A DNA stretch of 64,000 bases, taken from Nocardia abscessus. GTDB taxonomy: Bacteria; Actinomycetota; Actinomycetes; Mycobacteriales; Mycobacteriaceae. Position 1 is the stretch's first letter. Every line of letters begins with the position of its first letter. The position numbers were made by a program, and so were the translations under genes. Below are positions 43,742 through 52,008 of this stretch, in pieces. The DNA is taken from positions 54,563 to 118,562 of the forward strand of contig NZ_JADLQO010000021.1 in the NCBI RefSeq assembly GCF_015477775.1. Reading direction: 5' to 3'. Below the pieces are notes generated by a model. It was not told the DNA's origin, did no database searches, and saw only the letters and a program-made list of their open reading frames with translations.

Positions 43742-44709
43742 GCACTCGGCCCGCCGAACCCCGGATCGACCGATCGCTGCGACTGCAACTGCAAGGTGAT
43801 TGGGGTAATGCCAATCTGCACCGGGTCTGTGGCTGGATCTCTCAGGAACTGACCGACCGGGCAGGCCCACATACTCGGGTCGGCATCTGGAACGGCCGCG
43901 GATTTTCCGACAACGTGCGTGCGGTAGGGCGCGGTGAAGTCGACATCGCACTGACCACACCTGCCGCGTTCACCGCTGTCGCGCTCGACGGCCGCGGCAC
44001 CTACCGTGACGAGCACTATCCCGATTTGCGCGCGCTCGGCGTTGTGCCCCAACGTGATCGACTGGTCTTTGCCGTGCACGGCGATCTCGGGGTCACCTCG
44101 TTCGCCGAGCTGCGCGAGCTGAAACCGGCGCTGCGAGTGGCGACCTCTGTCAACGACGGGGTCAACGCCGTGGGCCTGGCGGCACACGAACTGCTGGTCC
44201 GGTCGGGCGTCGATGTCGAAGGCTGGGGCGGGCAGTTCCTCGGCGACGAACGGCCCTTCGAATCACTCGATCATGTCCTTGCCGGCCGCGCCAACGCGAT
44301 CGTGCACGAAGCCGTCATGTTGCCGCACTGGCAGCAGTTCGGCGCCGACTACCGCTTCCTCGAAGTCGAACCCGAGGTACTCGCCTCATTCGACCGGGAC
44401 TTCGGGTGGCCCTCCGCCACGGTCGCCGACGAATTCTTCCCCGGCCGCAGCGCGTTCCAGACCTTGGACTTCTCCGATTTCCTGGTCGTGACCCGCGCGG
44501 ATATGGCCGAGGACCTCGCCTATGCCGTCGCGTGGATTCTGGGTGAGACCCGCCACCTCATCGAGGCGCAGTACCGGCACCTACCGCCCGAGCGCAGCCC
44601 TATCACCTACCCGCTCGACCCACCGACCATGGGCATCACCCCGATTCCGCTGCACCCCGGCGCGGCGGTCTACTACCAGGCACTGCCTGTCGCCGAAGTC
44701 GTTTCCTGA
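43738..44709 (+). CDS. TAXI-type solute-binding-protein-like, without signal peptide
   Basis: 323 residues. The fold pattern is that of TAXI TRAP substrate-binding proteins (VRAVGRGEVDIALTTPAAFT, later VNDGVNAVGLAAHELLVRSG, LDHVLAGRANAIVHEAVMLP). The N-terminus is polar, with no signal peptide or lipobox, and no TRAP membrane genes are nearby. The protein is therefore probably cytosolic. It may be an enzyme built on the periplasmic-binding fold, as 4,5-dihydroxyphthalate decarboxylase is, or a ligand sensor. It is translationally coupled to the FAH gene. Confidence 0.65.
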   Translation: MSTRPAEPRIDRSLRLQLQGDWGNANLHRVCGWISQELTDRAGPHTRVGIWNGRGFSDNVRAVGRGEVDIALTTPAAFTAVALDGRGTYRDEHYPDLRALGVVPQRDRLVFAVHGDLGVTSFAELRELKPALRVATSVNDGVNAVGLAAHELLVRSGVDVEGWGGQFLGDERPFESLDHVLAGRANAIVHEAVMLPHWQQFGADYRFLEVEPEVLASFDRDFGWPSATVADEFFPGRSAFQTLDFSDFLVVTRADMAEDLAYAVAWILGETRHLIEAQYRHLPPERSPITYPLDPPTMGITPIPLHPGAAVYYQALPVAEVVS

Positions 44710-44729
44710 CGAGACAAAGAGGTCTTTTC

Positions 44730-45728
44730 ATGAGTGTTGTCATCGAAGACATCGTGACCATGACGTCCGGAGTTCCCCTGCGCAGCATCGACCGCGACGA
44801 ACGGAACTTGCTCTCCCCACCGCACGTGGGCAAGATGCCTTTAAAGCTGTGGCGCGATCATCCGCCGCTGACGGTCGTCCACTTCCCCCAGCAATACCAG
44901 GCACAGCCGTTCGCCCCACCGCGCGGGGTCTACGAGAACGACCAGATCCGCATCGAGTGGCAGACGATGGACAATCGCCAGCCCTTTTATCACCGCAATT
45001 GCGATGTCGACGAGATCTCCTACCAGATCGACGGCGAACGTACCCTGATGACCGAGCTCGGCACCATCGAACACCGACCCGGCGAGTTCTCCCGCATCCC
45101 CCGCGGTGTCGCCCACGACAACTACGGACGCACCGAAAGCCATCTGCTGTTCTACATTCCGGCACCGGTCACCGAAACAGGCAGTGCCGTGCGCACATCG
45201 ACGGCAGCGCTGCCACCGTTTCCCGGATGGCAGCCAGGACCGCTCAACGAGGCCGTCACCCAGTGCATGGGATCACTGGGCCACGACATCACCGTTTTTC
45301 CCATCGACGAGCACGCGCTGCTCGACCGCGTCAACGACGAACACAACCGGATGTCGGTATTCGCTGTCGGCCCGGGGTCGAATCCACTCTTCGCGACCGA
45401 CCAATTCAAATTAGGCACAGAAACGTTCACGTCCGAGCAAGGCAACGTGCGGCGCTACAAACGTACCCTCGACGCCGACGAGATCCAGTACCAGATCAGC
45501 GGTGTACGCACACTGGTGACCCAACGCGGGATCATCGAACTCGGTCCGGGCGACTTCGTCCGAATCCCGCTCGGCATCGCCCACACCAGCGTCGGTCATG
45601 AAGACGGCGCCTACCTCAGCGTGCTCTCCCATCGCGAACTACCCCAAGTTGCCGAGACCTCGCGCACCGCACAGCCCTGCACACCCGAATACCTCGACGC
45701 CCTCGCCGGGGAAAGTAGCTCGCGATGA
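44730..45728 (+). CDS. bicupin, homogentisate/gentisate-dioxygenase-like
   Basis: 332 residues with two related cupin domains: FYHRNCDVDEISYQIDGERT with PGEFSRIPRGVAHDN, and YKRTLDADEIQYQISGVRTL with PGDFVRIPLGIAHTS. The His/Glu pattern is compatible with an Fe-dependent ring-cleaving dioxygenase of the gentisate/homogentisate class, though the first histidine of the usual HxH pair is not obvious in domain 2. It would add a different ring-cleavage type to the locus. Its stop overlaps the next start. Confidence 0.7.
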   Translation: MSVVIEDIVTMTSGVPLRSIDRDERNLLSPPHVGKMPLKLWRDHPPLTVVHFPQQYQAQPFAPPRGVYENDQIRIEWQTMDNRQPFYHRNCDVDEISYQIDGERTLMTELGTIEHRPGEFSRIPRGVAHDNYGRTESHLLFYIPAPVTETGSAVRTSTAALPPFPGWQPGPLNEAVTQCMGSLGHDITVFPIDEHALLDRVNDEHNRMSVFAVGPGSNPLFATDQFKLGTETFTSEQGNVRRYKRTLDADEIQYQISGVRTLVTQRGIIELGPGDFVRIPLGIAHTSVGHEDGAYLSVLSHRELPQVAETSRTAQPCTPEYLDALAGESSSR

Positions 45729-46822
45729 CCATGCTCGCCGCACGTGCCACCCAAGGCGCGCACACCCTGACCCTCGAACAGATCCCGATTCCCCAGCCGG
45801 GACCACTCGACGTCGTAGTCAAGGTCGTCTCGGCCGGGCTGGCGCCTGGCATGATCGCCCTGCTGAAAATGGGCGCGTTCAAACACCTTCCGACGACTCT
45901 GGGCCACGAAGCGGCCGGCACAGTAGCCGCGGTGGGCGAGCATGTCACCGAAATCACGGTCGGCGATCGAGTACGGGTGCACCCCAACCTCAACTGCCGC
46001 AGCTGCGACTACTGCCGCACCGACCGCGACATGATGTGCCCGCAACAGGCGATGATCGGGCACGCGGGCTTCGGCGCGGTGCCGATGCCGCTCTATGAGC
46101 GCTACCACGACGGTGGCCTCGCCGAATACGTCCGAGTACCTCACTGGCTGATCGACCAGCTCCCGAGCAATGTGAGCTTCGACGTGGCCGCCAAGGTGCA
46201 CGATCTGGCAAATGTCGTGCGGATTTTGAAGTGCGCGCAGTTGCCGCTGGGTTCGACGGTTGTCACCACCGCCGCCACCGGGACGATGGGCACCGCGACG
46301 ATCAAACTGGCCGAGCATTTCGGCATCGCCCGGTTGCTGCTGGTCGGCCGCTCCGCCGAACGGCTCGCCGCGGTCACGCCGCTGGCGGGCAACGTCGAGG
46401 TCGACTCCATCGCCCTGGATGAGTTGCCGACCGATTGGGAGAGTACCGGCGGTCTCACCCGCCGACTGCGCGAGCTGGCCCCGGCCGGTGTGCACGCCGT
46501 CGCCGACTACATCCCGGCAGGCGCGGCCACCAGCCAGGCGATGGCTGCCCTGCGCACCGGCGGCACCATCGCCCACATGGGTGGCAACACCACGCCGTTG
46601 TCGCTGCCGCCCCTGGCATTGATGGTGAACTGCTGGCGCTTCGTCGGCACCCGCGCCTGCACGCGGTCCGACGCCGAACAGGTCCTCGCCCTCCTCGGAT
46701 CCGGCGCACTGAACGTGGACGAACTGATCACCCAGCGCTTCCCCCTATCCGATGCCGACACAGCGGTCGAAGCGATGGTGAACCGCAAAGAGCCGATGTG
46801 GATGACCGTGGTCAACCCCTGA
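45725..46822 (+). CDS. zinc-dependent alcohol dehydrogenase family protein
   Basis: 365 residues. The GroES-like domain has LGHEAAGTVAAVGEHVTEIT and the structural-zinc-type cluster LNCRSCDYCRTDRDMMCP. The Rossmann domain follows (TVVTTAATGTMGTATIKLAE). The usual catalytic-zinc C in GICxTD is replaced (SAGLAPGM), so the active site may differ from classic alcohol dehydrogenases. It probably oxidises or reduces an intermediate of the aromatic pathway with NAD(P). Confidence 0.85.
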   Translation: MTMLAARATQGAHTLTLEQIPIPQPGPLDVVVKVVSAGLAPGMIALLKMGAFKHLPTTLGHEAAGTVAAVGEHVTEITVGDRVRVHPNLNCRSCDYCRTDRDMMCPQQAMIGHAGFGAVPMPLYERYHDGGLAEYVRVPHWLIDQLPSNVSFDVAAKVHDLANVVRILKCAQLPLGSTVVTTAATGTMGTATIKLAEHFGIARLLLVGRSAERLAAVTPLAGNVEVDSIALDELPTDWESTGGLTRRLRELAPAGVHAVADYIPAGAATSQAMAALRTGGTIAHMGGNTTPLSLPPLALMVNCWRFVGTRACTRSDAEQVLALLGSGALNVDELITQRFPLSDADTAVEAMVNRKEPMWMTVVNP

Positions 46823-46853
46823 AAACCAAGTCTCCTACGGAAGGCGAAAAGCT

Positions 46854-47528
46854 ATGAATATCACCCACTTCGGGCATGCCTGCGTTCTCGTGGAGATCCC
46901 GCGCGCGGCCGCCTCGACGCGAATCCTGTTCGATCCGGGTACTTATTCGCAGGATTTCGAGGACTTGGCCGACCTCGACCTGATCCTGATCACCCACGCT
47001 CACCCCGACCACCTCGACGTACCCCGGCTCGCGGCGCTGCTGGCGGCCAACCCTGCCGCCCAGTTGATCGTCGGCGAGGACACACTCGCGGTACTGGACA
47101 ACCCGGACTATCCCGAACACATGCGTCGGCCCGCGCACGTGGCGCAGCCCGGCCAGAAGCTATCGGTGCTCGGCCATGACATCGTGGTCACCGGTGGTGA
47201 GCACGCCTGCGTCCATTCGGCGTTGCCCACATCGGAGAACGTCGGCTATCTGATCGACGACGCCGTCTTCCACCCGGGTGACGCTTTCGACGAGATCCCT
47301 GTCGCGGTCGATGTGCTGTTGCTGCCGATCGGCGGGCCGTGGATGAAGATCGGCGAGGGTATCGACTATCTGCGGTCGATCGCTCCGCGCGTCGTAGTGC
47401 CGATTCACCAGGCCGGTTTGGCGACCGCACATCAGAACATGCATTGCCAGCTGCTGAAAAATCTCGCGCCCGAGACCACCGAAGTACGGGTTCTCGACCA
47501 CGCGACCTCGCATCCGATCTCGCCCTAG
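46854..47528 (+). CDS. metallo-beta-lactamase-fold hydrolase
   Basis: 224 residues behind GGAAGG. The metal motif is ITHAHPDHLDVPRL, with further ligands in GGEHACVHS, VFHPGDAF and VVPIHQAGLA. This is the UlaG-like branch of MBL hydrolases. It is the last gene of module 2 and probably hydrolyses a lactone or thioester formed there. About 200 bp without genes follow (47529-47726), which fits the end of the operon. Confidence 0.85.
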   Translation: MNITHFGHACVLVEIPRAAASTRILFDPGTYSQDFEDLADLDLILITHAHPDHLDVPRLAALLAANPAAQLIVGEDTLAVLDNPDYPEHMRRPAHVAQPGQKLSVLGHDIVVTGGEHACVHSALPTSENVGYLIDDAVFHPGDAFDEIPVAVDVLLLPIGGPWMKIGEGIDYLRSIAPRVVVPIHQAGLATAHQNMHCQLLKNLAPETTEVRVLDHATSHPISP

Positions 47529-47726
47529 CGGTGCCCTGACTTGCGGTCGGCTCGCCAACATCGACGCCGGCCGCGAGCCGAAGCCAGGCCCCTCTCGAGT
47601 TAGCGACCGTGTTGCGGTCCCCGCCCGGCGGCAGCGGCTGCGTGACGAAAGCTCGGGCCTGGCTCGGCCGTCGGCGAGTTGTTGACCCTCCTCGCTTGGC
47701 CGCCGACCTTCCATGACCGCGGCCGG

Positions 47727-48551
47727 TCATGGAAGGTCATCCGGCCATGCCTTCTCATCAGGAGGGGTTCGTGCCTCGTAGCCTGGCTTGCCCATGCTCT
47801 CGAACGGGTCGGACCCCGGCGAGGGCAGATGCAACCGGTAGGCCTCGTTGTTCAGTGTCATTCCGGGCCCGCCGTGACGCAGAACGTCGAGCGTCGTTTC
47901 GTCGAAGCCGTCATTACCCATCGCGTTCATGAGCAGCTTCCGGATCGCCTCGATGTTCTCCGGGGACGCCGGCGGGGTCGGCTCGGCGCATTCGGCCTGC
48001 TGTTTGGCTTCGATGTGCTCACCGAGGCGCAGTTGCCAACCGATTTGATGAACACGACCGATGATGTCCCGCAGGCCTTGCTCGTCCACCTCGTCGGAGG
48101 GCGACACGATCACGCCTTCCTCGACATCGACGTAGAAACCTTTCTGCTTCACCACGTTCTGGTTCTTCGACCATTCTTCGATAGTTCCGAGGATCGCAAG
48201 GTTGGCATCAGGGTCGGGAGGTGCGACATCGAACCAGTAGTCCTCCTGGACCAGGAGCCTGTGCACGCGGCGCAACTTCTCCTCGCGCCGTCCCCACAAC
48301 TGTCGAAGAGGCTGGTTCACGAAGGGTGTGCCCTCCGGTTCGTAGGCCATTTCGACGCGCCGCTGGTGTATCGCGATCGCCTTACCGGACTCCTCCAGGG
48401 CGAGAATGGCCAGCGATCGGGCCAAACCAGCGTTGCCCAGCTCGAGCACGGCGATGGCCGAGTTCAGTAGGTTGTCGGCGTTCCGCAGCAGGGCATCCTG
48501 CACCTGCACCACCTGCGTGGGAGTGAGGTCCGATAGACGGGGCGTGGGCAT
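47727..48551 (-). CDS. AbiV-family abortive infection protein
   Basis: The ATG at 48551 gives 274 residues. The N-terminal half matches AbiV-type proteins: QVQDALLRNADNLLNSAIAV, then LGNAGLARSLAILALEESGK with the conserved AlEExGKa helix. The C-terminal half is polar with no clear domain. AbiV of Lactococcus blocks phage translation; in other bacteria the family is inferred to be defensive. It stands alone between the catabolic locus and the arsenic operon, a usual island-edge position. There is no signal peptide. Confidence 0.75.
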   Translation of the reverse strand: MPTPRLSDLTPTQVVQVQDALLRNADNLLNSAIAVLELGNAGLARSLAILALEESGKAIAIHQRRVEMAYEPEGTPFVNQPLRQLWGRREEKLRRVHRLLVQEDYWFDVAPPDPDANLAILGTIEEWSKNQNVVKQKGFYVDVEEGVIVSPSDEVDEQGLRDIIGRVHQIGWQLRLGEHIEAKQQAECAEPTPPASPENIEAIRKLLMNAMGNDGFDETTLDVLRHGGPGMTLNNEAYRLHLPSPGSDPFESMGKPGYEARTPPDEKAWPDDLP

Positions 48552-48711
48552 CGGACCAGTGTGAGGCCACGCACCGACCACGTCATCCGGTTTCCGTACC
48601 GCTGGCCGACCACCGTGATCCCGCCTCGGACGGGGTGTCACAACCGGTCGCCGACCGGCATTCACCAGATGTTCGCTTGGCCACTGATTCCATATCTGTC
48701 AATATCGATGC

Positions 48712-49089
48712 ATGTCTAAGTCTCAGTTGCCGTTGACGCCGGTCCAGGCGTGCACTGCCGCGCCGTTGGTGCGAGAGCCACTGACCGCGCAGGCCGCCGC
48801 CGATCTGGCGGGCGTGTTCAAGGCGCTGTCGGATCCGGTGCGGCTGCGGCTGCTGAGCGTGGTCGCTTCCCGCGCCAACCAGGAAGCCTGCGTGTGTGAC
48901 CTGTCCGAAGGCATCGATGTTTCTCAGCCGACAATCTCCCATCACTTGAAAGTGCTGCGTGAGGCCGGGCTGTTGACCAGCGAGCGCCGGGCCTCATGGG
49001 TGTACTACCGCGTGGTTCCCGAAGCGTTGCAGCGCCTTTCGCATGTGCTGCTGGTCAACAGCGGCGGCGCGTTGGCGGTGGGCGCGTGA
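48712..49089 (+). CDS. arsR: ArsR-family arsenic-responsive repressor
   Basis: 125 residues with a winged helix: LAGVFKALSDPVRLRLLSVV, then SQPTISHHLKVLREAGLL. The cysteine pair ACVCDLSEG is at the alpha-3 position used for As(III) binding in actinobacterial ArsR. An AT-rich stretch with ATATC/GATG half-sites directly before the start is a likely operator. The stop overlaps the ACR3 start (GTGA), so the operon is coupled. Confidence 0.9.
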   Translation: MSKSQLPLTPVQACTAAPLVREPLTAQAAADLAGVFKALSDPVRLRLLSVVASRANQEACVCDLSEGIDVSQPTISHHLKVLREAGLLTSERRASWVYYRVVPEALQRLSHVLLVNSGGALAVGA

Positions 49090-50204
49090 GCGTGCGGACC
49101 GAACCCGAGACTGCTGTCGTCGGCAAGCTGTCGACCCTGGATCGGTTCCTGCCGGTGTGGATCGGTGTCGCCATGGCCGCTGGCCTGCTGCTCGGCCGGG
49201 TCGTTCCCGGTCTCGGGGATGCGGTGAGCGCGGTGGAGATCGACGGCATCTCGCTGCCGATCGCGATCGGCTTGTTGATCATGATGTATCCGGTGCTGGC
49301 GAAGGTCCGCTACGACCGCCTCGACTCCGTCACCGGCGACCGCGGCCTGCTGCTCGGCTCCCTCGTCCTGAACTGGGTGCTGGGCCCGGCGTTGATGTTC
49401 GCGCTGGCGTGGTTGCTGCTGCCGGATCTGCCGGAGTACCGCACCGGGTTGATCATCGTCGGGTTGGCGCGCTGCATCGCGATGGTCATCATCTGGAACG
49501 ATCTGGCCTGCGGAGACCGTGAGGCCGCCGCCGTGCTGGTGGCACTGAATTCGGTGTTCCAGGTGCTCATGTTCGCGGTGTTGGGCTGGTTCTATCTGTC
49601 GGTGCTGCCCGGCTGGCTCGGTCTGGAGCAGACCACGATCGATACCTCGCCGTGGCAGATCGCGAAGTCGGTGCTGATCTTCCTCGGTATCCCGCTGCTG
49701 GCGGGCTATTTAACCCGCCGCCTCGGCGAACGCGCCAAGGGCCGCGACTGGTATGAATCCACGCTGCTGCCGCGGATCGGGCCGTGGGCGCTGTACGGGC
49801 TGCTGTTCACCATCGTGATCCTGTTCGCGCTGCAGGGTAAGCAGATCACCTCTCAGCCGCTGGATGTGGTGCGGATCGCGGTCCCGTTGCTGGTCTACTT
49901 CGCGATCATGTGGGGCGGCGGCTACCTCCTGGGCGCGGCCCTCGGCCTCGGCTACGCCCGCACCACCACCCTCGCTTTCACCGCCGCGGGCAACAACTTC
50001 GAACTCGCCATCGCCGTCGCCATCGCCACCTACGGCGCCACCTCCGGCCAAGCACTCGCCGGAGTCGTCGGCCCCCTCATCGAAGTCCCCGTCCTCGTGG
50101 GCCTGGTGTACGTCTCACTGGCGCTGCGCACACGCTTCCGCACCACCAGCCCCGCCACGCCGACACCGGCCGACCAAGCGACGGAAAAGGCGCTGGAGCG
50201 GTGA
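49086..50204 (+). CDS. acr3: ACR3-family arsenite efflux permease
   Basis: The GTG at 49086 overlaps the arsR stop. The 372-residue protein has ten hydrophobic segments. Family motifs include MMYPVLAKVRYDRL, VGLARCIAMVIIWNDLACGD with the conserved cysteine, and FTAAGNNFELAIAVAIATYG. It exports As(III) through the cytoplasmic membrane. Its stop overlaps the following ArsC-like start. Confidence 0.93.
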   Translation: MSVRTEPETAVVGKLSTLDRFLPVWIGVAMAAGLLLGRVVPGLGDAVSAVEIDGISLPIAIGLLIMMYPVLAKVRYDRLDSVTGDRGLLLGSLVLNWVLGPALMFALAWLLLPDLPEYRTGLIIVGLARCIAMVIIWNDLACGDREAAAVLVALNSVFQVLMFAVLGWFYLSVLPGWLGLEQTTIDTSPWQIAKSVLIFLGIPLLAGYLTRRLGERAKGRDWYESTLLPRIGPWALYGLLFTIVILFALQGKQITSQPLDVVRIAVPLLVYFAIMWGGGYLLGAALGLGYARTTTLAFTAAGNNFELAIAVAIATYGATSGQALAGVVGPLIEVPVLVGLVYVSLALRTRFRTTSPATPTPADQATEKALER

Positions 50205-50617
50205 GCACGAGACCTGCGGTGCTGTTCGTGTGCGTCAAGAACGGCGGTGAGTCCCAGATGGCCGCCGGACTGATGCGCCACGCCGCCGAAGGACGCATCG
50301 AGGTGTACTCCGCGGGCACCGCCCCCGGCAACAGCCTCAACGCGTTATCGGTGCAGTCGCTGCTGGAGGTCGGCGTCGACATCCGCGAGGAAACCCCGAA
50401 ACCGATCGACCCGCGACTGCTGCGCGCGGTCGACCTCGTCGTCACCTTGGGCCGCGAAGCGCACGTCGATCCCGTCGACGGGGTACCGATCGTGAACTGG
50501 GACACCGACGAACCCTCCGAACGCGGCATCGACGGCCTCGAACGCATGCGCCTGATCCGTGACGACATCGACACCCGTGTGCAGCACCTGCTCACCGAGC
50601 TCCAGCCCTCCGTCTGA
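50201..50617 (+). CDS. ArsC-like low-molecular-weight phosphatase with altered P-loop
   Basis: 138 residues from a GTG overlapping the ACR3 stop. The fold is that of LMW phosphatase arsenate reductases, but the P-loop reads VCVKNGGESQMAAGLMR: the arginine of C-x5-R-S is replaced by glutamate. The later part (VVTLGREAHVDPVDGVPIV) lacks the usual MGCGDxC. It may be catalytically weak or have another role in arsenate handling. It is common next to ACR3 genes in this group. Confidence 0.8.
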   Translation: MSTRPAVLFVCVKNGGESQMAAGLMRHAAEGRIEVYSAGTAPGNSLNALSVQSLLEVGVDIREETPKPIDPRLLRAVDLVVTLGREAHVDPVDGVPIVNWDTDEPSERGIDGLERMRLIRDDIDTRVQHLLTELQPSV

Positions 50618-50650
50618 CCCTGTCAAACCACTCAGCATCGGAACACCGCT

Positions 50651-51322
50651 ATGAGCGACAGCCCCCTCGCCCACGCCACCTACGTTCGTGACGACCTGAC
50701 CATCGACCAGCAACTCGCCCTCAAAACCGCCGCCTCCCGCCTGCAGCGAGAATTCGACGGCACCTTCGGCGTCGAGACCATCGAACGGTTCCTGCACTCC
50801 TCCTACGACCAATTCGCCGGCCGCGCCACCGTCATGAACTTCCTACCGCTACTGGCCGAACGCTTCGCCCGCCAACGCCTCAACGCCCTCGCCAAGGTCG
50901 AAGGCAAAGCCCACACCGGCAAACCCACCGTGCTGTTCCTGTGCACCCACAACGCCGGACGCTCGCAGATGGCGCTGGGATTCTTCACCCACCTCGCCGC
51001 AGACAACGCCGTCGCCTGGTCCGGCGGCAGCGAACCCGGCGAGCAGATCAACCCCGCCGCTGTCGAAGCCATGGCCGAGGTCGGCATCGACATCACCACC
51101 GAATTCCCGAAGCCATGGACCGAGGAAATCTTGCAGGCAGCCGACGTGATCATCACCATGGGCTGCGGGGATGCCTGCCCCCTCTACCCGGGCCGCCGGT
51201 ATGAGGAATGGGACCTCGACGACCCCGCCGGACTCGACGTCGCCGCCATCCGCCCCATCCGCGAGGAAATCGAAACCCGCGTCCGCCACCTGCTTGCCGA
51301 ACTCGACATCTCCACCAGCTGA
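50651..51322 (+). CDS. arsC: arsenate reductase with N-terminal helical domain
   Basis: 223 residues. The first ~85 form a three-helix domain (LQREFDGTFGVETIERFLHS) seen in mycobacterial ArsC proteins. The rest is a full LMW-phosphatase-type reductase: LFLCTHNAGRSQMALGFF with intact P-loop, then IITMGCGDACPLYPGRRYEE. It reduces arsenate to arsenite, probably with mycothiol and mycoredoxin, for export by ACR3. It is the second of three ArsC-like genes. Confidence 0.9.
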   Translation: MSDSPLAHATYVRDDLTIDQQLALKTAASRLQREFDGTFGVETIERFLHSSYDQFAGRATVMNFLPLLAERFARQRLNALAKVEGKAHTGKPTVLFLCTHNAGRSQMALGFFTHLAADNAVAWSGGSEPGEQINPAAVEAMAEVGIDITTEFPKPWTEEILQAADVIITMGCGDACPLYPGRRYEEWDLDDPAGLDVAAIRPIREEIETRVRHLLAELDISTS

Positions 51323-51337
51323 AAGGCCAACTCGCTC

Positions 51338-51748
51338 ATGGCATCCAAGCCCAGCGTCTTGTTCGTCTGCGTCCACAACGCCGGACGCTCCCAGATGGCC
51401 GCCGGATTCCTCACCCACCTCGCCGGAGACGCCATCGAAGTCCGCTCCGCAGGCAGCGCGCCCGCCGAGTCCATCAACGCCGCCGCGGTCGAAGCCATGC
51501 GCGAGGTCGGCATCGACATCTCCGACCAGTCACCCAAAATCCTCACCTTCGACGCCGTCGAAGCCTCCGACGTCGTCATCACCATGGGCTGCGGCGACAC
51601 CTGCCCAGTCTTCCCCGGAGTCAGCTACCGCGACTGGGTACTCGAGGACCCCGCAGGCAAAGGCGTCGAGTCGGTGCGCCCGATACGCGACGAGATCAAG
51701 GTCCGTGTCGAGGAACTCGTCGCCGAACTGCTGCCTGCGCGCGCTTGA
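51338..51748 (+). CDS. arsC: arsenate-mycothiol transferase/arsenate reductase
   Basis: 136 residues, one compact LMW-phosphatase domain: VLFVCVHNAGRSQMAAGFLT with an intact C-x5-R-S, then VVITMGCGDTCPVFPGVSYR. It is more like the C-terminal domain of the preceding gene than the 50201 protein. It closes the arsenic operon, with 15 bases between it and the previous gene. The 260 bp after it hold no convincing gene. Confidence 0.9.
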   Translation: MASKPSVLFVCVHNAGRSQMAAGFLTHLAGDAIEVRSAGSAPAESINAAAVEAMREVGIDISDQSPKILTFDAVEASDVVITMGCGDTCPVFPGVSYRDWVLEDPAGKGVESVRPIRDEIKVRVEELVAELLPARA

Positions 51749-52008
51749 ACTGAGGACATCGACACGATCAGTGCATCTGGCGTCTACGAGAGCGCGCCCG
51801 AGGCAACGGCGGCGGAGCCGTCGTTCCGGTAACCTGGGTGCGGGAGAATCGGCGGACAGGTCGTCAGGAGACTGTCATGTCCGTTCCTGGTTCATCGCTT
51901 CCCTCGCGCGTGCTGCCGAGCTGGTGTTATTTCTTTCCGACCAAGCGAGTTCCGAGTACGACCATGGGGTCACGGGCGGCGGTTTACCGAATCGCAAGCC
52001 TTCCTAGG

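Noticed and set aside
42734..43960. 408-residue minus-strand frame
   Set aside because: Antisense of the module 2 dioxygenase and FAH genes.
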